This document shows positions 61,629 to 64,000 of a DNA stretch of 64,000 bases, one piece after another. The stretch is from NCBI RefSeq assembly GCF_015687155.1, contig NZ_JADPQF010000001.1, forward strand, positions 372,001-436,000, given 5' to 3'. Positions within the stretch are counted from its first letter, which is position 1. Every line of letters starts with the position of its first letter. The position numbers were made by a program, and so were the translations under genes. The DNA comes from Aliikangiella sp. G2MR2-5. Its GTDB lineage: Bacteria > Pseudomonadota > Gammaproteobacteria > Enterobacterales > Kangiellaceae. The notes under the pieces are model-generated. The model made no database searches, had not been told where the DNA came from, and saw nothing but the letters and a program-made list of their open reading frames with translations.

Positions 61629-62480
61629 TTAGCGCTCTGCAATAGCGCCTTTGTCCACGCCTTCATAGGCCTTAACTGTAAAAGTTGATTTCGGTGCTTG
61701 AGACTTTAAGTAACTGCCCAGATAGTCCGCAATCAACTCTACAGTCGTATCTGATTGAATTAGGTGACAGCGCTCTTGCGGAATGGTGAGTTGAAACATT
61801 CCCTGATTAGCATGGTACTGAAAAACATAATATTCCTTACTATCGATTTGTTGTTTTTCAACTACATCTTCCTCGGTAGCCAGGTAGATATCCCGCCACA
61901 TATCCGCGATATGTTGGCTCCACTTCTCAGAGTAATTGCCATTTTCCCAAACCTGTATTTTTGACCGATGACCATGAGCAATTCTTTGGCAATCGCCAAA
62001 GTGCTTTTTGAGTCCGTGAGCATAGTGATAATAGGCTCGGTTAATGTTTTCCTCTCGAAGATTGAGCTTTAACTCGGTTACATTACTAGGAAGAATTTTC
62101 ATTATGTCCGTTTTGATGGTGTCAGCGATTGACTGCGGAGTAATCTGCTCGTCATCAATCAGACAAACCGCTTGATGCGGGCTAATATGTCCATAGTGAT
62201 CATCATTTTCGGTCCTTAATTGTAAGGTCAGCTCTTGTGGAGTAGCTATTTGAGAAACGTGCGGATGCTGAATAGGTACTAAAAATTTATGATCAACCAG
62301 CTCATCTACACATGATTTGATACGCTTCTTGACATAGCTAAAATCAAATAGCATACCCTCGTCATTTAACTCGCCGAAAAGCTCGACGTCCAAAATAAGG
62401 CTTTCTCCAACTATTCCTCGCAGCGGATGAAAGTATGCGAAATCTATAACGGTTAAATTATCGACAAAAAGGGCTTGCAT
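61629..62480 (-). CDS. Two-domain 6-pyruvoyl-tetrahydropterin synthase-like (QueD family) protein
   Basis: 283 aa, about twice a single QueD. The N-terminal half carries the LFDFSYVKKRIKSCVDEL and VDHKFLVP parts of the fold but lacks the zinc HGH; the C-terminal half has HYAHGLKKHFGDCQRIAHGH with active-site Cys and zinc His, and the late TFTVKAYEGVDKG. The catalytic residues thus appear shared between two halves, as in a pseudo-dimer. Related enzymes make 6-carboxytetrahydropterin for queuosine. The enzyme activity is likely but the substrate is inferred. Confidence 0.72.
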   Translation of the reverse strand: MQALFVDNLTVIDFAYFHPLRGIVGESLILDVELFGELNDEGMLFDFSYVKKRIKSCVDELVDHKFLVPIQHPHVSQIATPQELTLQLRTENDDHYGHISPHQAVCLIDDEQITPQSIADTIKTDIMKILPSNVTELKLNLREENINRAYYHYAHGLKKHFGDCQRIAHGHRSKIQVWENGNYSEKWSQHIADMWRDIYLATEEDVVEKQQIDSKEYYVFQYHANQGMFQLTIPQERCHLIQSDTTVELIADYLGSYLKSQAPKSTFTVKAYEGVDKGAIAER

Positions 62481-62606
62481 GAAAGGTTTTGATTAAATTT
62501 CTACTGGTTTGTGCAATTTTAGCACACTATTCTGGTAGAATTCTCCCACTTCTAAAATAGATGAATTATTGTTGGTAAATGGACTAACCGGGTTACAGAG
62601 GAATTT

Positions 62607-63617
62607 ATGAGCAGAAAATACCACATTTATGGCATAGGCAACGCGCTGGTTGATTTTGAAATAGAGACGACTCCAGATGAATTGGCCGAGTTAGGTGTTG
62701 AAAAAGGAGTAATGACCTTAATCGAAGAAGAGCGTCAACAAGAGTTATCCAGGGCTTTCCATGGAAAACACCACTCCCGGGCTTGTGGCGGTTCGGCAGC
62801 CAATACCATCATTGGTGCTCAAACTCTGGGCTCACAGTGCTTCTACTCATGTAAAGTAGCAAATGACGAAACAGGGAATTTTTATCGGGACGACTTGATT
62901 CAACATGGGGTTCACAGCAACCTCTCCACCGAATCCCTGGCGGAAGGTAAAACCGGGAAGTGCCTGGTGATGATTACCGCTGATGCTGATCGAACAATGA
63001 ATACCTTTCTAGGCATTACCGGAGATATTGGTTTCGAGCAAATCAACGAAGATGCCTTGGTGAATTCCGACTATCTGTACGTAGAAGGATATCTAGCTAG
63101 CTCTCCGGTAGCTGTTGACGCGGTATTAAAAGCCAAATCTTTGGCTAAGGCGAATCAGGTTAAAGTAGCTTTTTCATTGTCTGATCCCAATATGGTAAAG
63201 TTTTGTCGTGAAGGGCTGGAGAAAATGATTGGTGAAGGCGTCGATATTCTATTCTGTAATTATGATGAAGCTACTCAATATTCTGGTACCGAAAGTCTTG
63301 AGGAAGCAGTCAAAGTGCTCAGCCTATTAGCCAAAACAGTGGTAATAACTCTGGGGCCAGACGGAGCCATGATTGTTGACGGGGAAAGTCATATCAAAGT
63401 TGAAGGGAATCCCGTAGAAGCGATTGACACCAATGGGGCTGGAGACTTGTTCGCAGGAAGTTTTTTACATGCGATTGGTCAGAGAATGCCTCTGGAATCT
63501 GCCGGCAAATTGGCTAGTTTCGCTTCATCCCAACTGGTTACCCAGTTTGGACCGAGGTTAACGGATAGTAAGCTGGCGATCGTTAAAGCATTTGCCAAAG
63601 AACTTCAACAGAGTTAA
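62607..63617 (+). CDS. PfkB-family adenosine/sugar kinase
   Basis: 336 aa. The N-terminal PfkB signature is ACGGSAANTIIGAQTLG and the C-terminal one is DTNGAGDLFAGSFLHAIGQ, with the catalytic Asp. The opening IYGIGNALVDFEIETT is typical of bacterial adenosine kinase-like proteins. It has GAGGAA as ribosome binding site. It lies 97 bases before the sixA start on the same strand. Confidence 0.88.
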   Translation: MSRKYHIYGIGNALVDFEIETTPDELAELGVEKGVMTLIEEERQQELSRAFHGKHHSRACGGSAANTIIGAQTLGSQCFYSCKVANDETGNFYRDDLIQHGVHSNLSTESLAEGKTGKCLVMITADADRTMNTFLGITGDIGFEQINEDALVNSDYLYVEGYLASSPVAVDAVLKAKSLAKANQVKVAFSLSDPNMVKFCREGLEKMIGEGVDILFCNYDEATQYSGTESLEEAVKVLSLLAKTVVITLGPDGAMIVDGESHIKVEGNPVEAIDTNGAGDLFAGSFLHAIGQRMPLESAGKLASFASSQLVTQFGPRLTDSKLAIVKAFAKELQQS

Positions 63618-63714
63618 CTATTACCGGATTACCATTGGCAAATAGCATCTGAAACAGGCAGGGACACGAACCGTTTGGCATGCTGATTGAAAATTCTTTT
63701 CCTGGAGGATAAAA

Positions 63715-64000
63715 ATGTCTGGGCTGAATACATTGTGGATTATGCGGCATGGTTTGGCCGCTTCAGAATTTGAATCTGATTTTAATCGTGCCTTGTCTCC
63801 TGTCGGAGAAAAGCAGGCGGAAGATATCGGGCAACAGTTTTTGGCTAATGGAGAAAATCTACCAGAAAGAATGTTGGTAAGTCCATTTAGACGAACCCAG
63901 GAAACGGCGACTATCATTCATAAAAAAATTGGTCTGGAACAAGCTTTTGAAACAGAAGAAATGCTTGTTCATTTCGCAGACCATCAAGTTCTGGGCGACT
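63715..64000 (+). CDS. sixA: Phosphohistidine phosphatase SixA-like, 3' partial
   Basis: Histidine-phosphatase superfamily protein cut by the window end. ATG 63715 has TGGAGG at good spacing. The first 95 residues are visible: LWIMRHGLAASEFESDFNRA with the catalytic RHG, followed by LSPVGEKQAEDIGQQF and SPFRRTQETATII, which is the typical SixA pattern. Related enzymes dephosphorylate phosphohistidine in NPr/ArcB systems. Confidence 0.85.
   Translation, partial: MSGLNTLWIMRHGLAASEFESDFNRALSPVGEKQAEDIGQQFLANGENLPERMLVSPFRRTQETATIIHKKIGLEQAFETEEMLVHFADHQVLGD

Noticed and set aside
1-64000. tRNA, rRNA, CRISPR arrays, prophage or insertion sequences
   Set aside because: No cloverleaf-like segment with a conserved T-loop, no regularly spaced repeats, and no transposase or phage gene was seen.

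Overview
The window is chromosomal DNA of a Gram-negative, probably marine, gammaproteobacterium. The evidence is the TonB2/TtpC-type system, the mltD-gloB-yafS-rnhA-dnaQ neighbourhood, the ffh-rpsP-rimM-trmD-rplS order, and many lipoproteins and outer-membrane barrels. The base composition is moderately AT-rich. A lineage near Kangiellaceae or Alteromonadales/Oceanospirillales fits, but I cannot fix the genus. I saw no rRNA, tRNA, CRISPR array, phage or insertion sequence.

Layout. 1-4116: TonB2 operon (ttpC, exbB, exbD, tonB, TPR protein) closed by a terminator. 4624-8526 (minus): MacA/MacB-type tripartite ABC exporter and a YIP1-like membrane protein. 8905-14395 (plus): a secreted protein, a NatAB-like ABC exporter, an HDOD signalling protein, and a MarR-GNAT fusion with a palindrome in its promoter spacer. 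14396-19181: the conserved mltD-gloB-yafS-rnhA-dnaQ block, in which mltD carries a frameshift that cuts off its last LysM domain. 19207-21179: a zinc-finger/membrane/TPR protein and a convergent TPR protein.

21200-33352 holds the least understood block. It is a divergent pair of transcription units encoding a Tat-exported DUF1501 protein, three exported proteins with five CxxCH haem motifs in total (one is a PD40/hydrazine-synthase-alpha-like lipoprotein), two outer-membrane barrel-like proteins, a TlpA thioredoxin, a DUF4266 lipoprotein ending in GGGCGCN and a DUF3570 barrel. This looks like an uncharacterised cell-envelope redox or cofactor system.

33443-39900: conserved housekeeping genes (DUF6316, CorC/CNNM transporter, YpjD, ffh, rpsP-rimM-trmD-rplS). 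40082-44963: an accessory stretch of small orphan genes. Its first part is bracketed by two attC-like hairpins ending in GCGTTA, with no integrase in view, and contains a small gene broken by a one-base loss in an A run. 45002-53496: regulators and enzymes (GlxA/AraC, GGDEF, Trm112-methyltransferase, M28 peptidase, HD-GYP, LOG, RDD).

53584-55983 encodes an unusual chorismate mutase / prephenate dehydratase / DAHP synthase-like fusion. Its DAHP synthase domain has lost most metal ligands. Upstream lie a Phe-containing leader peptide and a terminator that look like a phenylalanine attenuator. 56076-60678: trpS, scpA, scpB and rluB. 60710-64000: a lipoprotein, a two-domain QueD-like protein, an adenosine-kinase-family PfkB kinase and the start of sixA.
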